From positions 372,001 to 436,000 of the forward strand of contig NZ_JAINZO010000001.1 in NCBI RefSeq assembly GCF_020179605.1: a DNA stretch of 64,000 nt, in the 5' to 3' direction. Under the pieces are notes generated by a model, which made no database searches, was not told where the DNA came from, and saw nothing but the letters and a program-made list of their open reading frames with translations. The DNA comes from Geomonas agri (GTDB taxonomy: Bacteria; Desulfobacterota; Desulfuromonadia; Geobacterales; Geobacteraceae). How positions within the stretch are numbered: position 1 is the stretch's first letter; every line of letters starts with the position of its first letter. Positions 37,176 to 46,365 of this stretch are shown here, piece by piece. A program made the translations under genes and the position numbers.

Positions 37176-40136
37176 TCAGGCGGCAAAGTTGCGGGCGATG
37201 TGCAGCCTCAGGATGTCCTCGAATTCGGTCTCCTGGTCGCCGCGGTACACCATGGAGGAGCCAAGTTCCGCGGCCAGGATGGCGCACAGGTATTTCTGGG
37301 GCAGGGTCCCGATCCTGCGCCGGTAGAGCGCCTTCTCCGCCACCAGCGCGGGGAGGTGCGCCAGGATGACCCGGCGGAAGGGCGCCTGCGCCAAAAGTTC
37401 CTGCCTGCCCTGGAAGAAGCGGAACAGGCGCGCGTAGTGGCCGTTGATCTCGGTGCTGATGGCGTCGGAGATCTCGGTGCAGGGCAACACCGGGCTCTGG
37501 CGGTGGCGCTTGAGGATCAGCCGCGCCTCGTCGGCGGCACGTTTTTCCAGGATGGAAATGACCCCGGCCACGTACTCCTCTTTCTCGGCCAGGAACTCGC
37601 TGTCTTTCATGAGCAGGTTGGCGATGATCTCGTACGAGGAGGAGATTACGCCGCACTTGTTGGCCGAGGCGTCGCGCATGATGATGACGCCGCGCTTTTG
37701 CAATAGGGTCCGCGCTTGCGGGGTGATGAACGAGTTGGCCCCCTCGATGATGGCCCGCGCCGACGGCGTGCCGTCGGGAAGGAAGAAGCGTTCCCAGTTG
37801 CCGGCGTCGATGGTTTCCGGGCGGCCGCCGCCCGGGATGAAAAGGTCGGCCTCGGTGGTGAAGACCAGGTCGCCGAACTCGCGCGAGAACTCGTCGATAG
37901 AGATCCACTGCTCGGCGAGGCCGTCGCTCCCCATGGTCACCTTGCGGTACAGGGTCTTTAACCCCTCGGTACGGCTGCCGCTTCTAAAGAGCATGAAGCC
38001 TCCCTCGTGCAGCGCCTGCGGGTTGAAGCCGTCCAGGTCCTCCTTGAGGATGATGCGGGAAAGCTCGCCGTGGCGCGCACCCAGCGGGTCGAACAGGGCC
38101 GCAGTGCCGTCCAGGATCAGGCGGACCTGCATCCTCGGGTAGCGCTCCAGCATGATGCGCATGGCGTTGCCCGCCACGTCACCGTTGGGGCCGCCGGTGA
38201 ACTTCACACTGAAGGCGTCGTGCACCATGTCGATACCCAGGTCCGCCATGGTGATCTCGGCGAAGCGTACCACGCCGGTCGAGGTGACCCCGAATTCCTT
38301 GTGGTTGATCCCCACCTTCTTGCTGGACATGATGCCGATGCCCAAGAGGTAGCCGCGTTCTTTCGAGATGCGGGCGATGCTCTCGATCATGGCGTCGTGC
38401 ATGTTCTCGTCCGGCCCGAGCTCGATCGGCTCGTCCTCGCGGTAGTAGTCCACCACCGCCGGGAGCCTGGCCACGCCGTGGTCGGTGACGAAGATGTCCA
38501 AAAAGGCGTTGGCGACGCCGTACTGCAGCTTGTACAGGCGCAAGACCTCCTGGTCGCGCTCGCCGGTTCTCTGCAGGTCACCCGCGTCGAGGATCAGCAC
38601 CAGCTTCGAGCCCCCTTCGTAGATGTCCTTGTTCTTCAGGTGCTGGGTGTGGGCGAGCACGAAGTTCTCGCGGAAGATGGTGTTGGCGTTGGTGATGAAG
38701 TCGTCGCCGTTTCTGGCGATGACGGTGCGCCAGCCGCCGCGCGCGATGTCCGAGAAGCCGATGTGGTAGCCGAACCCGAAGCGGCTGAAGAAGAAGGTGA
38801 CCCGGAAGGGGAGGGCAGAGGGGAGGTCAGCGGTGAAGTCGCTCCCCAAATCGGTCAGGTAGGAGGGATCGAGCCGGAAGGCGAGCGCCTGCTTCTCCAG
38901 GACGTAGAAGTTGGTCTTCAGGGTGTGCTTGATGAAGATGAGGCAGCAGCGGAAGATGGCACGGCGCACCTCGTCCAGGTAGCGGTGACCGGTGTTGTAG
39001 TCGGCGACCACCCGCTCGGTTTCCTCCAGCTTGGCCGCGTAGCGGGCCTCGCGCTCGGGCACGGCGGGGTCGAAGCGGACTGCGAACAGCTCGGCCAGTT
39101 GCAGGGCGATCTCGGGGTGCGAGAAGAAGGCGCTCTTCACATCGTCCAAGCCGAAGCGGTCCGGCTGGTTGTGGGCCAGGTTGGTGTGGGTGAAAGCGAT
39201 GAAGGCGTTGATGAGCGACCCCTCCCGGCCGCTGAAGGTCCCCTTGGTGACGAAGTCGCGGTAGGCGTTGGAGGTGGTGGCGAGGATCTGGGTGTTGCAC
39301 AGCTCGTCCTGCAGGCGGCTGAACAGGTCGCTGCCGCGAGAGAGCACGTGGCCGTCGCGGCGGCGCACGTAGAAGGTGCCCAGGAAGTAGGGGTGGGTGC
39401 CGTTGGAGATGGTGAGGCAGTAGGCGCGGTTGACGCCGAGGTCGAGGCGGTTGAAGACCTCCATCACCTGGAGCAGGAAGTCGTGCTGCGGCGGGTTGCC
39501 CACCGCGAAGTGGATGCGCGATTCACGTCCCCCCTCCATCTCCTCGACATCCAGGTAGAGCCCGCCCGCCTTGACACCCTTCTGGTACAGGTTGAGCACC
39601 TGGGCCACCCGCTCCGGCCAGGCCATGCGCACGTACTTCTCGTTGTTCAGCCAGAGCATGCGCAAAAGGCGGTCCAGCTCGCCCATGACGAAGTCCGGGT
39701 AGCTCTGGCGCAGCGACGAGGCGATCTTGGCACGGATCCCTGCCGGGATGACCACGTCGCCCCCTTCCTGGATCTCCTTGGTGCTTTTTCTATCGAACTC
39801 GAAGCGTTGGATTTCCAGGGTGCGGTCGCTGCCGGGGAGCGGGCTTTCCGAGTGGGCGATCATGGCGTAGGAGATTTCCCGTTCCGGGATGCGGCGCAGC
39901 GTGTCGTAGAGCGAGCCCGGCACGTTGGGGAGCGCCTGGATCAGGCACTTGTCGCGGTCCGAGAGCACCAGGCGGCGGTTGTCGGCGAGGCTTCCCATCT
40001 CGCGCTCCAGCATGGCCATCGCCTCGGGCTCGTCCTTCATGGCGATGAAGAAATACGGCGGGAACTGCTCCATGAGCCAGGTGCGGTTTTCCATGGTGGC
40101 GCTCAGTCTTTTCGATGCGGTGGTGTTCGTTTTCAT
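37176..40136 (-). CDS. Large NAD-dependent glutamate dehydrogenase (about 110 kDa class)
   Basis: A 986-residue enzyme that would convert glutamate to 2-oxoglutarate and ammonia. The long N-terminal part is regulatory and family-specific. The catalytic Glu/Leu/Phe/Val dehydrogenase core is recognisable in the second half: IARGGWRTVIARNGDDF, NHKEFGVTSTGV, VKFTGGPNGDVAGNAMRIML (nucleotide-binding region), IIEGANSFITPQAR and RDASANKCGVISSSYEI. The length is intermediate between the 50-kDa hexameric and 180-kDa types and matches the roughly 110-115 kDa class. AAGGGAG lies about seven bases before ATG 40136. It is a single gene; the upstream neighbour is a C4-dicarboxylate transporter separated by a dispersed repeat. 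Confidence 0.85.
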   Translation of the reverse strand: MKTNTTASKRLSATMENRTWLMEQFPPYFFIAMKDEPEAMAMLEREMGSLADNRRLVLSDRDKCLIQALPNVPGSLYDTLRRIPEREISYAMIAHSESPLPGSDRTLEIQRFEFDRKSTKEIQEGGDVVIPAGIRAKIASSLRQSYPDFVMGELDRLLRMLWLNNEKYVRMAWPERVAQVLNLYQKGVKAGGLYLDVEEMEGGRESRIHFAVGNPPQHDFLLQVMEVFNRLDLGVNRAYCLTISNGTHPYFLGTFYVRRRDGHVLSRGSDLFSRLQDELCNTQILATTSNAYRDFVTKGTFSGREGSLINAFIAFTHTNLAHNQPDRFGLDDVKSAFFSHPEIALQLAELFAVRFDPAVPEREARYAAKLEETERVVADYNTGHRYLDEVRRAIFRCCLIFIKHTLKTNFYVLEKQALAFRLDPSYLTDLGSDFTADLPSALPFRVTFFFSRFGFGYHIGFSDIARGGWRTVIARNGDDFITNANTIFRENFVLAHTQHLKNKDIYEGGSKLVLILDAGDLQRTGERDQEVLRLYKLQYGVANAFLDIFVTDHGVARLPAVVDYYREDEPIELGPDENMHDAMIESIARISKERGYLLGIGIMSSKKVGINHKEFGVTSTGVVRFAEITMADLGIDMVHDAFSVKFTGGPNGDVAGNAMRIMLERYPRMQVRLILDGTAALFDPLGARHGELSRIILKEDLDGFNPQALHEGGFMLFRSGSRTEGLKTLYRKVTMGSDGLAEQWISIDEFSREFGDLVFTTEADLFIPGGGRPETIDAGNWERFFLPDGTPSARAIIEGANSFITPQARTLLQKRGVIIMRDASANKCGVISSSYEIIANLLMKDSEFLAEKEEYVAGVISILEKRAADEARLILKRHRQSPVLPCTEISDAISTEINGHYARLFRFFQGRQELLAQAPFRRVILAHLPALVAEKALYRRRIGTLPQKYLCAILAAELGSSMVYRGDQETEFEDILRLHIARNFAA

Positions 40137-40186
40137 TGCTTTGTCACTCCCTTGAAAGGAAATTGTTTTTATAGTGTCTATCCCAT

Positions 40187-40279
40187 GCCCCCTCTCCCTC
40201 CGGGAGAGGGTCGGGGTGAGGGCGCCTATGGCATCTCCCTCACCCGGCCTACGGCCACCCTCTCCCGGGGGGAGAGGGG
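40187..40279. repeat. Dispersed CCCTCTCCC/GGGAGAGGG palindromic repeat
   Basis: Two small palindromes, CCCTCTCCCTCCGGGAGAGG and CTCTCCCGGGGGGAGAG, separated by about 55 bases. Same organisation as at 9809 and 42255. It lies between the Dcu-type transporter and glutamate dehydrogenase genes, both on the minus strand, where it could attenuate read-through. Confidence 0.75.
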
Positions 40280-40308
40280 AATGGGGAGGGAGCGTAGCGG
40301 TTGCTTCC

Positions 40309-41949
40309 CTAGAACATCAGCTTCACCAGCAGGAACCCGATCCCGATGGACGAGAAGGTCGCCACCAGCCCCGGGATCATGAAGCTGTGGTTCAAGACGT
40401 AGCGGCCGATGCCGGTGGTGCCGGTGCGGTCGAAGTTGATGGCGGCGACCACGGTCGGGTAGTTAGGGATGAAGAAGTAGCCGTTCACCGCCGGGAACAT
40501 GGCGATCAGGAACGGAGCCGGGATGCCCAGGCTGATCCCCAGCGGCATGAGCGCGCGTACCGTGGCGGCTTGGCTATAGAGCAGGATGGAGAGGACGAAG
40601 AGCGCGAAGGCGAACAGCCACGGTGCGGTGGTGACCATCCCCTTGATGGATCCGCTCAACAGATCCATGTTGCCCTGGAAGAAGGTGTCACCCATCCAGG
40701 CGATGCCGAAGATGGCGATGACGGCCTGGATGCCGGCGATGAAGACGCTCCCCTCGACCACGCGGGAGACCTTCACCTTGCACAGAAGCAGCATGAGCGC
40801 CGCGATGGTCAGCATGACGATCTCGATCACGTGCGGCATCCCCATCTTCTCCTTGTTCTGGGCGGGGCGCTTGTCGTCAAATTTCACGATGTGGTAGCCG
40901 AACGGACTCTTGATCACCTCGGTCAGGTCGCCCGGCTTCTTAAGCTTGGCGCACGCCTTCTCGAACTCGGGGATCATCTTCCCTTTGGCCTGCCAGCCGA
41001 GGTCGCCGCCGGTAACCGCGCTGGCGTCGATCGAGCACTGCTTGGCGACGTCGGAGAAGTTGCCGCCCGATTTTAACTGTGCCAGCACCTGCTTGGCCTC
41101 GGTCTCGCTCTTCACCACGATGTGGCTGATGCGGGTGTCGCTCCCTTGGCTCCACTCGGGGCGCATCTGCGGGAAGGAACCGAACAGGACCACCAGGATG
41201 GTGCCCACCAGGAACAGGGCCACCGCCACCTTGGCGCTTGCCGGCGTGTTGCGGATCGCCTCGTTCACCTTGGCGCTGTCCGCCTGCGCGTTGCGCGGCG
41301 GTGGAACCAGCCCGTCCTTGAGGCGCTGCTGGTATTCCGGGTCCTGGTCCAGGTTCTTGCCCATCTTGTTGGAGACGAAGGCGGCGATGATGACGCCGAT
41401 CAGGGTGGAGGGGATACAGACCTTGAGGATGTCGATCAGTTCCACGTTGAAGCCGAACTTTGCGGCCGATCCGCCGAGAAGCCCCAGCAGTGCTACGGTC
41501 GCGGCGGCGATGGGGCTCGCAGTAATAGCTTGTTGCGAGGCAATTACCGAAATTGACATGGGGCGTTCCGGGCGGACGCCGGTTTCGCGTGCCACCTCGG
41601 CGATGACCGGGAGCACCGAGTAGGCCACGTGGCCGGTCCCCGCGAACAGGGTGAAGAAGTAGGTGACCATTGGTCCCAGGAAGGTGATCCGGTCCGGGTT
41701 GTTACGCAGGATTCTTTCTGCCAGCGAAACCAGGTAGTCCAAGCCGCCCGCCGCCTGTAGCACGCCGGCGGCCGTTACCACCGCCGCGATCATCAGCATG
41801 ACGTCGATGGGGGGCGCGGTCGGTTGCAGGTGGAACAGGAAGGTGAGGACCGCGAGGCCCAGGCCACCCATGACCCCCAGTCCGATGCCGCCCAGCCGGG
41901 CTCCGACGAAGATAGCTGCCAGTACCACTACGAACTCTAGCCAGAACAT
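40309..41949 (-). CDS. Anaerobic C4-dicarboxylate transporter (DcuA/DcuB family) with inserted parvulin domain
   Basis: A 546-residue inner-membrane protein. Most of it follows Dcu antiporters, which exchange fumarate, malate or aspartate for succinate: FWLEFVVVLAAIFVGARLGG at the N-terminus, FFTLFAGTGHVAYSVLPVI, ISVIASQQAITASPIAAA, and FPAVNGYFFIPNYPTVVAAI near the end. Dcu proteins normally have about 430-445 residues. The excess is one block, residues about 270-360 (bases 40870-41142), which reads as a PpiC/parvulin-type peptidyl-prolyl isomerase: ISHIVVKSETEAKQVLAQLK, NFSDVAKQCS, GGDLGWQAKGKMIPEFEKA and SPFGYHIVKFD. It lies between a helix ending LVVLFGSFP and one starting PHVIEIVMLT, in a loop predicted to be periplasmic by the positive-inside rule. 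AGGGGAG precedes ATG 41949. Confidence 0.88.
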   Translation of the reverse strand: MFWLEFVVVLAAIFVGARLGGIGLGVMGGLGLAVLTFLFHLQPTAPPIDVMLMIAAVVTAAGVLQAAGGLDYLVSLAERILRNNPDRITFLGPMVTYFFTLFAGTGHVAYSVLPVIAEVARETGVRPERPMSISVIASQQAITASPIAAATVALLGLLGGSAAKFGFNVELIDILKVCIPSTLIGVIIAAFVSNKMGKNLDQDPEYQQRLKDGLVPPPRNAQADSAKVNEAIRNTPASAKVAVALFLVGTILVVLFGSFPQMRPEWSQGSDTRISHIVVKSETEAKQVLAQLKSGGNFSDVAKQCSIDASAVTGGDLGWQAKGKMIPEFEKACAKLKKPGDLTEVIKSPFGYHIVKFDDKRPAQNKEKMGMPHVIEIVMLTIAALMLLLCKVKVSRVVEGSVFIAGIQAVIAIFGIAWMGDTFFQGNMDLLSGSIKGMVTTAPWLFAFALFVLSILLYSQAATVRALMPLGISLGIPAPFLIAMFPAVNGYFFIPNYPTVVAAINFDRTGTTGIGRYVLNHSFMIPGLVATFSSIGIGFLLVKLMF

Positions 41950-42425
41950 GATGTTTCTCCCCTCTGAGATGGTCGGGCGAGCGTCGCCCACGACCGATAC
42001 ATAGCATCGGTGATGCCAAGAGGAGTACGGAGAAGGAAATGTTTTAGTATCAGTACGTTATGGTGGTGGAGGAAGGGAGCCGTTTCTGGGGAGGGGTATG
42101 CCGCAGGGAATAGGGGAGCAGGTATAAGCGAGGAATGGCACGGAACTACGGTTCGTTAGGGTGATGTATGACAACCGTCATACTATGCCGGGGGGAATAC
42201 CCCTTTTCTCTGCCTCGTTTCAGGAAGGAGAGACGCTCCGTTGCCTGGTGAGTTCCCTCGCCCTGTGGGAGAGGGTGCCCGGAGGGCGGGTGAGGGGGAT
42301 GCCACGAAGGGATGACGGTGCAGATGGCGATGCCCTCACCCCCGCCCCTCTCCCGGAGGGAGAGGGTAGAAGGGAAGAACCTTTGCGAAGGGGGATTTGC
42401 CTTATCTTGCCTTACCTCACCCTAC
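41950..42425. other. Intergenic region with dispersed repeat, no gene seen
   Basis: A 476-base gap between the Dcu-type gene and the glutaredoxin-like gene, both on the minus strand. Apart from the repeat at 42255-42366 it is moderately AT-rich near 42020-42060, a plausible promoter area for the transporter. No supported open frame was found. Confidence 0.4.
42255..42366. repeat. Dispersed CCCTCTCCC/GGGAGAGGG palindromic repeat
   Basis: The GGGAGAGGGTGCCCGGAGGG segment is identical to that in the 9809 copy. After a centre of about 60 bases the element ends with CCCCTCTCCCGGAGGGAGAG. It lies downstream of the glutaredoxin-like gene. Confidence 0.75.
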
Positions 42426-42833
42426 CTACCGTGGGGCCCTTCCCCCCTCCTCAAGCTCCCGCATCGCCCGTTCGATGGCCCGGACATCGCACCCGTCGAC
42501 GATCCGCTTGCCCTGGTCGAAGACGATAAGGGGCACCATGTCACCGTGGTAGCGTTCCCGCCATTCCTGGCGCGCGGCCTGGTCCTTTCGGATGTCGCGG
42601 GTGGTGTAGGGGATACCTTTGCTGGTGAAATAACTTTCCACCTCGGCACAGTAGCTTCAGCCGCTGCCGACGTAGATGGTTATGGCGGGATAATGCCGGG
42701 TGGTGCTCGGGACCGGGACTGACGGCGTGGCGCAACCGGGGAGAGGCAGCGCGAGCAGCAGGACCAGCGCAGCCAGTCGGAACACCGTCCAGTGCCGTAG
42801 CGGCGGCATCGCGATTTTGCGGTAGTGCTGCAT
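42426..42833 (-). CDS. Glutaredoxin-like lipoprotein with in-frame UGA, probable selenoprotein
   Basis: Reading through one UGA (bases 42657-42659) gives a 135-residue protein. The N-terminus MQHYRKIAMPPLRHW precedes a hydrophobic stretch and lipobox LPGC (C34), so it is predicted to be an exported lipoprotein. A glutaredoxin/thioredoxin-type fold follows: ITIYVGSG-U-SYCAEVESYF with U59 in the position of the first redox cysteine (UxxC), then FTSKGIPYTTRDIRKDQAAR, the cis-proline strand GDMVPLIVFD, and GKRIVDGCDVRAIERAM. After the UGA, 14 bases on, bases 42642-42624 form a hairpin of seven pairs with loop AGUUA, as expected of a bacterial SECIS. The start at 42833 is set by GGAGGAACT. Selenocysteine insertion is inferred; no sel genes are in the window. 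Confidence 0.8.
42624..42642 (-). promoter_or_regulatory. Candidate SECIS hairpin
   Basis: On the minus strand GGTGGAAAGTTATTTCACC folds with seven continuous pairs (one G-U) and a five-base AGUUA loop, starting 14 bases after the in-frame UGA. Bacterial SelB-binding hairpins lie at this distance and have G and U in the apical loop. Confidence 0.55.
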
Positions 42834-42867
42834 CAGTTCCTCCGGGGCGGTCATCCTGGCACTTACA

Positions 42868-42950
42868 CCTCCTCCCCCAGGAGGAGGAAGGGGGGCTTTG
42901 CGGCAACTTCTATCCCCCTCCCTATCCCTCCCCCTCCGGGGGAGGGGACC
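42868..42950. repeat. Diverged GC-rich palindromic repeat
   Basis: CCTCCTCCCCCAGGAGGAGG and CCCCCTCCGGGGGAGGGG flank about 45 bases. It is a loose member of the dispersed palindrome family, between the glutaredoxin-like gene and the NtrC-type regulator gene. Confidence 0.6.
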
Positions 42951-42987
42951 CGATAATGGTACCTCTGGGGGAGCAAGGAGCGTCTTT

Positions 42988-44400
42988 TTACGCCCGCTGC
43001 TGCTTCAACCTCTTACTGAGCGTAGGCTGCGACACCCCCAAAAGCCGTGCCGCGATGGACTGGTTCCCTTCCGCCCGCCGCACCGCCTCGGCCACCAAGA
43101 GGTCGATCGCCTCTGTGAACCCCGGCAGCCGGTCCATTCCGAAGAACGGGTTGTCCGAAGGCTCCGCCGGTTGCTCCGCAATCGATTGCGCCGGGCGTTC
43201 CCCGATGGCGCGCACGAAGGCCTCCATGGAAAGGACTCCACCCTGGTGCAGGCTCACCGCGTCGTACACCATCGCCTTCAGTTCCCGCACGTTGCCGGGG
43301 AAGTCGTAGGTGGCAAGAAGCACCGCGAGCTCTTTGGGTAGCGTCGGCTTCTTCTTGCCGAACTCCCGCGCCGCCAGCTCCAGGAAGTGGTCCAGCAGCA
43401 GCGGGATGTCATCCTTTCGTTTCCTCAAGGGGGGTACGTGCAGGTGGTGCGCCCGCAGCCGGTAGTAGAGGTCGTTTCTAAACTGCCCCGCCACCTGCCG
43501 CGCCGCCAGGTCCTGGTGCGTCGCCACCACCACCCGCGCGCGGATACGTCGGGGACGGTCGCTGCCGATCGGGTAGTATTCCCCCTCCTGCAATAGCCGC
43601 AACAGCTTCACCTGCGAACCGAGGCTCAGGTCCCCGATCTCGTCAAGGAACAGCGTCCCGTCGGCGGCCTGCTCGATCATCCCTTTTCTCGCCTCGCCCG
43701 CACCGGTGTAGGCGCCCTTGACATGGCCGAACAAGGTATCGGACACCATGGTGTCGTCCAGTCCCGCCACGTTCACCGCCACAAGCTCACCCTTCCTGCC
43801 GGAAAGCCGGTGCAGGGCGGAGACGATCAGTTCTTTTCCGACACCGCTCTCTCCCGTCACCAGGATGGGCTGGGAGGAAAGCGCCACCGCCTCAACGTAC
43901 TGGAAGATGGAACGCATCCCCTTGTCGCCGGTCACGATGTTGTCGAACGCCTCCGGGTGCTCGAGCCGGTCGTAGAGGAAACGGTTCCTCAGTTCGCGGT
44001 TCTCCAGTTGCAGTTCCTTCTCGCGGACCGCCCGTTTCACCCCCTTGACGATGCGCCCCTCCTCCGAGGTCTTCACGTAGTAGTCGAAGGCGCCGCTACG
44101 CATGCAGTTCACCGCCGTCTCCAACTGGTTCAGGCCGCTCACGATGATCACCGTCACCTCGGGATGCTCCTCGGCGATCCGCTCCAGCAGTTCCTCGCCG
44201 GAGAGGTGCGGCATGGTCAGGTCGAGCAGCACCACCCCCACCGTGTACTCCGCCATCATCTTGAGGGCCTCGCGGCTGTCCGGGCAGGTGAGGATGTTGG
44301 TGAGCCCGGCGCGCTCCAGGGTGATGCTCATGGAATAGAGCCAGTCCGGTTCATCGTCGACCAGCAGGATGCTGAAGGATGGATAGAGGGTGGTGGTCAT
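42988..44400 (-). CDS. NtrC-type sigma-54-dependent response regulator
   Basis: A 470-residue regulator. The receiver domain covers residues 1-120 with acidic pocket D15/D16 and phospho-acceptor D60 (VVLLDLTMPHLSG). The sigma-54-interacting AAA+ domain has Walker A GESGVGKE (183-190), the GAFTGA loop in the variant GAYTGA (229-234) and Walker B TLFLDEIGD. A C-terminal Fis-type helix-turn-helix is NQSIAARLLGVSQPTLSKRL. It would activate a sigma-54 promoter when phosphorylated. The start ATG 44400 overlaps the TGA of the upstream sensor kinase (ATGA), so the two form a cognate, translationally coupled pair. The target genes are not evident from the sequence. Confidence 0.9.
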   Translation of the reverse strand: MTTTLYPSFSILLVDDEPDWLYSMSITLERAGLTNILTCPDSREALKMMAEYTVGVVLLDLTMPHLSGEELLERIAEEHPEVTVIIVSGLNQLETAVNCMRSGAFDYYVKTSEEGRIVKGVKRAVREKELQLENRELRNRFLYDRLEHPEAFDNIVTGDKGMRSIFQYVEAVALSSQPILVTGESGVGKELIVSALHRLSGRKGELVAVNVAGLDDTMVSDTLFGHVKGAYTGAGEARKGMIEQAADGTLFLDEIGDLSLGSQVKLLRLLQEGEYYPIGSDRPRRIRARVVVATHQDLAARQVAGQFRNDLYYRLRAHHLHVPPLRKRKDDIPLLLDHFLELAAREFGKKKPTLPKELAVLLATYDFPGNVRELKAMVYDAVSLHQGGVLSMEAFVRAIGERPAQSIAEQPAEPSDNPFFGMDRLPGFTEAIDLLVAEAVRRAEGNQSIAARLLGVSQPTLSKRLKQQRA

Positions 44401-46172
44401 GCCATGGACTCCTTGTCGGGCACGGTGAAGGTGAGCCGCGCCGTGGTGCCTGCACCGGGGACGGAACTGAAGGAGAGCTCGCCGCCGTGTTCCTTGACGA
44501 TGCCGCTCGAAACCGACAGCCCAAGCCCGGTTCCCCCGCTGTCGCGCTTGGTGGTGAAGAAGGGATCGGTGAGGCGGGAGAGATGTTCCGGCGCGATCCC
44601 GGTACCCTCGTCGCGCACCTCCAGGATCACCTGCCTCTTGTCCACATCGAACCAGGTGACCAGCTCGATGCCCCGGTCCGGTGCGGGGAGTGCCTGGCAC
44701 GCGTTAACCACGAGGTTCACCACCACCTGCTCGATGCGCTGGGCGCTGCCGTTGAGCCGCGGGATGCCGGTGCCGAGGCTCACGCTGAAATGTTCCGTGC
44801 TCTTCTCCACCAGGTTGGCCAGCAGGCGCAGTGCCGCCTGCACCGTCTCGTTCAGGTCGAACTCCGCCGCCTGCCCCGGCTCCTGTTGTCTCGCGAAATC
44901 CTTCAGGTCCTCGACGATCAGCTTGACCCGCCGCGATCCCTCCTGCATCTGCTGCATCAGCTTGGGGAGCGCCTCGCGCATGCGCGAGTAGGGAAGTCCC
45001 CCGAACTCGAAGTCGCCGTTGTCCTGGTAATACTCCTCCAGGATCGGCTCCGCGTCCCGGAATGCCTCCATCACCACCGGCAGGTTCAACAGGATCAGCC
45101 CGTTGGGGTTGTTGATCTCGTGCGCCACGCCGGACACCAGGATGCCGAGCGCCGCCATTTTGTCCGCCTGGACCAGTTGCTGCTGACGGTTTATGAGCTC
45201 TTCCTCGGCATGGCGGCGCTCCTCCACCTCGCGGGTCAGTTCGGCCGTGCGTGCCGCCACCTCGCGCCCCAGCGTGCGCGACCAGAGCACGGCACCGCCG
45301 GCCAGAAGGATCAGCGGCAGTACCACCACCGCGCCGTACTTGAATACCTCGCTCCAGGAGAGCCCCGGCGGTTCCAGGACCCCGAGCCACTTGTTGTAGA
45401 TCTTCTGGTACTCCCCGGTGTTTTTCAGGATGGCGAGCCCCTCGTTGAAGCGCGCCAAAAGCGCCGCGTTCCCCTTTTTCACCGCGAAACAGTACTGCTG
45501 CGCCGATACCGGGTCGCCCACCGCCTCGAGGTTGGAAAGCCCCAGTTCCCGGATCAGGTACAGGCCGGGCAGTTTCGCCATCACCGCGTAGTCGTGCTTC
45601 CCCGCGGCGAGCGCACGCAGCACGTCGGCGTGGGTCGGTACCGGAATCACCTTGGCGCCGATGCGCTGCGCTGCCAGGAACTCCTGCATGATGCCGTCGT
45701 CCAGTACCAGGACCTCCTTGCCGCGCAGGTCGGCCAGCGTGGGATGCCGGCTCCCCCCTTTGCGGGCGAAGATCGAGTGATGCACGATGGTGTGCGGCGG
45801 CGAGAAGTCGACGCTTTTGGCGCGCTCGTCCGAGTACGACATCCCCTCCAAGAGGTCGACGTCCCCCCGGACCAGGTCCTGGCGCCGTTCCGACCAAGCC
45901 CCGAGGCGTATTTCGACCTTGAGTCCCATGACCCGGGCCACGGCGCGGGTCAACTCCACGTTGTAGCCGCTGGGCTTGTCGTCCTTGTCCAGGAACTCGT
46001 AAGGAGGGTAGCTGCGGTCGCCGCCGACGATGACCAGCGACGGCGCGGCGTCGGCGGCCGGGGCCGCGTGGGCACAGACGACGCTGCAGAGGGAGAAGAC
46101 GGCGGCGAAGAGGAAAAGACACAGGTGCCGCTCGGGACGATCATGGCGCTTGGTAGTTCGTACTGATGGCAT
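44397..46172 (-). CDS. Sensor histidine kinase with periplasmic solute-binding (SBP_bac_3) domain
   Basis: A 591-residue kinase. A signal peptide or N-terminal anchor (about residues 15-37) is followed by a family-3 solute-binding domain (about 45-265: DRSYPPYEFLDKDDKPSGYN, GDVDLLEGMSYSDERAKSVDFS). The transmembrane helix VVVLPLILLAGGAVLW lies at about 282-297, then a coiled coil. HisKA carries H351 in VSGVAHEINNPNG, and HATPase has DEGTGIA and SGGTGLGLSVS. The sensor domain is the kind used for amino acids or other small polar ligands, as in BvgS/EvgS-like kinases. It is coupled by a four-base overlap to the NtrC-type regulator. The start (ATG 46172) lacks a clear ribosome-binding site. Confidence 0.88.
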   Translation of the reverse strand: MPSVRTTKRHDRPERHLCLFLFAAVFSLCSVVCAHAAPAADAAPSLVIVGGDRSYPPYEFLDKDDKPSGYNVELTRAVARVMGLKVEIRLGAWSERRQDLVRGDVDLLEGMSYSDERAKSVDFSPPHTIVHHSIFARKGGSRHPTLADLRGKEVLVLDDGIMQEFLAAQRIGAKVIPVPTHADVLRALAAGKHDYAVMAKLPGLYLIRELGLSNLEAVGDPVSAQQYCFAVKKGNAALLARFNEGLAILKNTGEYQKIYNKWLGVLEPPGLSWSEVFKYGAVVVLPLILLAGGAVLWSRTLGREVAARTAELTREVEERRHAEEELINRQQQLVQADKMAALGILVSGVAHEINNPNGLILLNLPVVMEAFRDAEPILEEYYQDNGDFEFGGLPYSRMREALPKLMQQMQEGSRRVKLIVEDLKDFARQQEPGQAAEFDLNETVQAALRLLANLVEKSTEHFSVSLGTGIPRLNGSAQRIEQVVVNLVVNACQALPAPDRGIELVTWFDVDKRQVILEVRDEGTGIAPEHLSRLTDPFFTTKRDSGGTGLGLSVSSGIVKEHGGELSFSSVPGAGTTARLTFTVPDKESMA

Positions 46173-46365
46173 GGATGCAGCTTATCTATCAAATTCGCCG
46201 CTTGCAAGATGATCTGATGCCACCGACAGGAATAAGACGGCGGCTTGTACATTATTTTAAGTTAACGTTAGCTGTGCTGTTGTTTAAAGTCCTCAAGCAC
46301 ATTCCGTATTGTACCGAAATGATAGGAATGAGAAATTCCTATTGCAAGAATTTGAGAGGTGCCCA

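Noticed and set aside
46285..46309. Sigma-28 promoter for the chemoreceptor at 46366
   Set aside because: TAAA and CCGTAT are spaced almost correctly, but the -10 lacks the leading G and its AT order is wrong; kept only as a remark.
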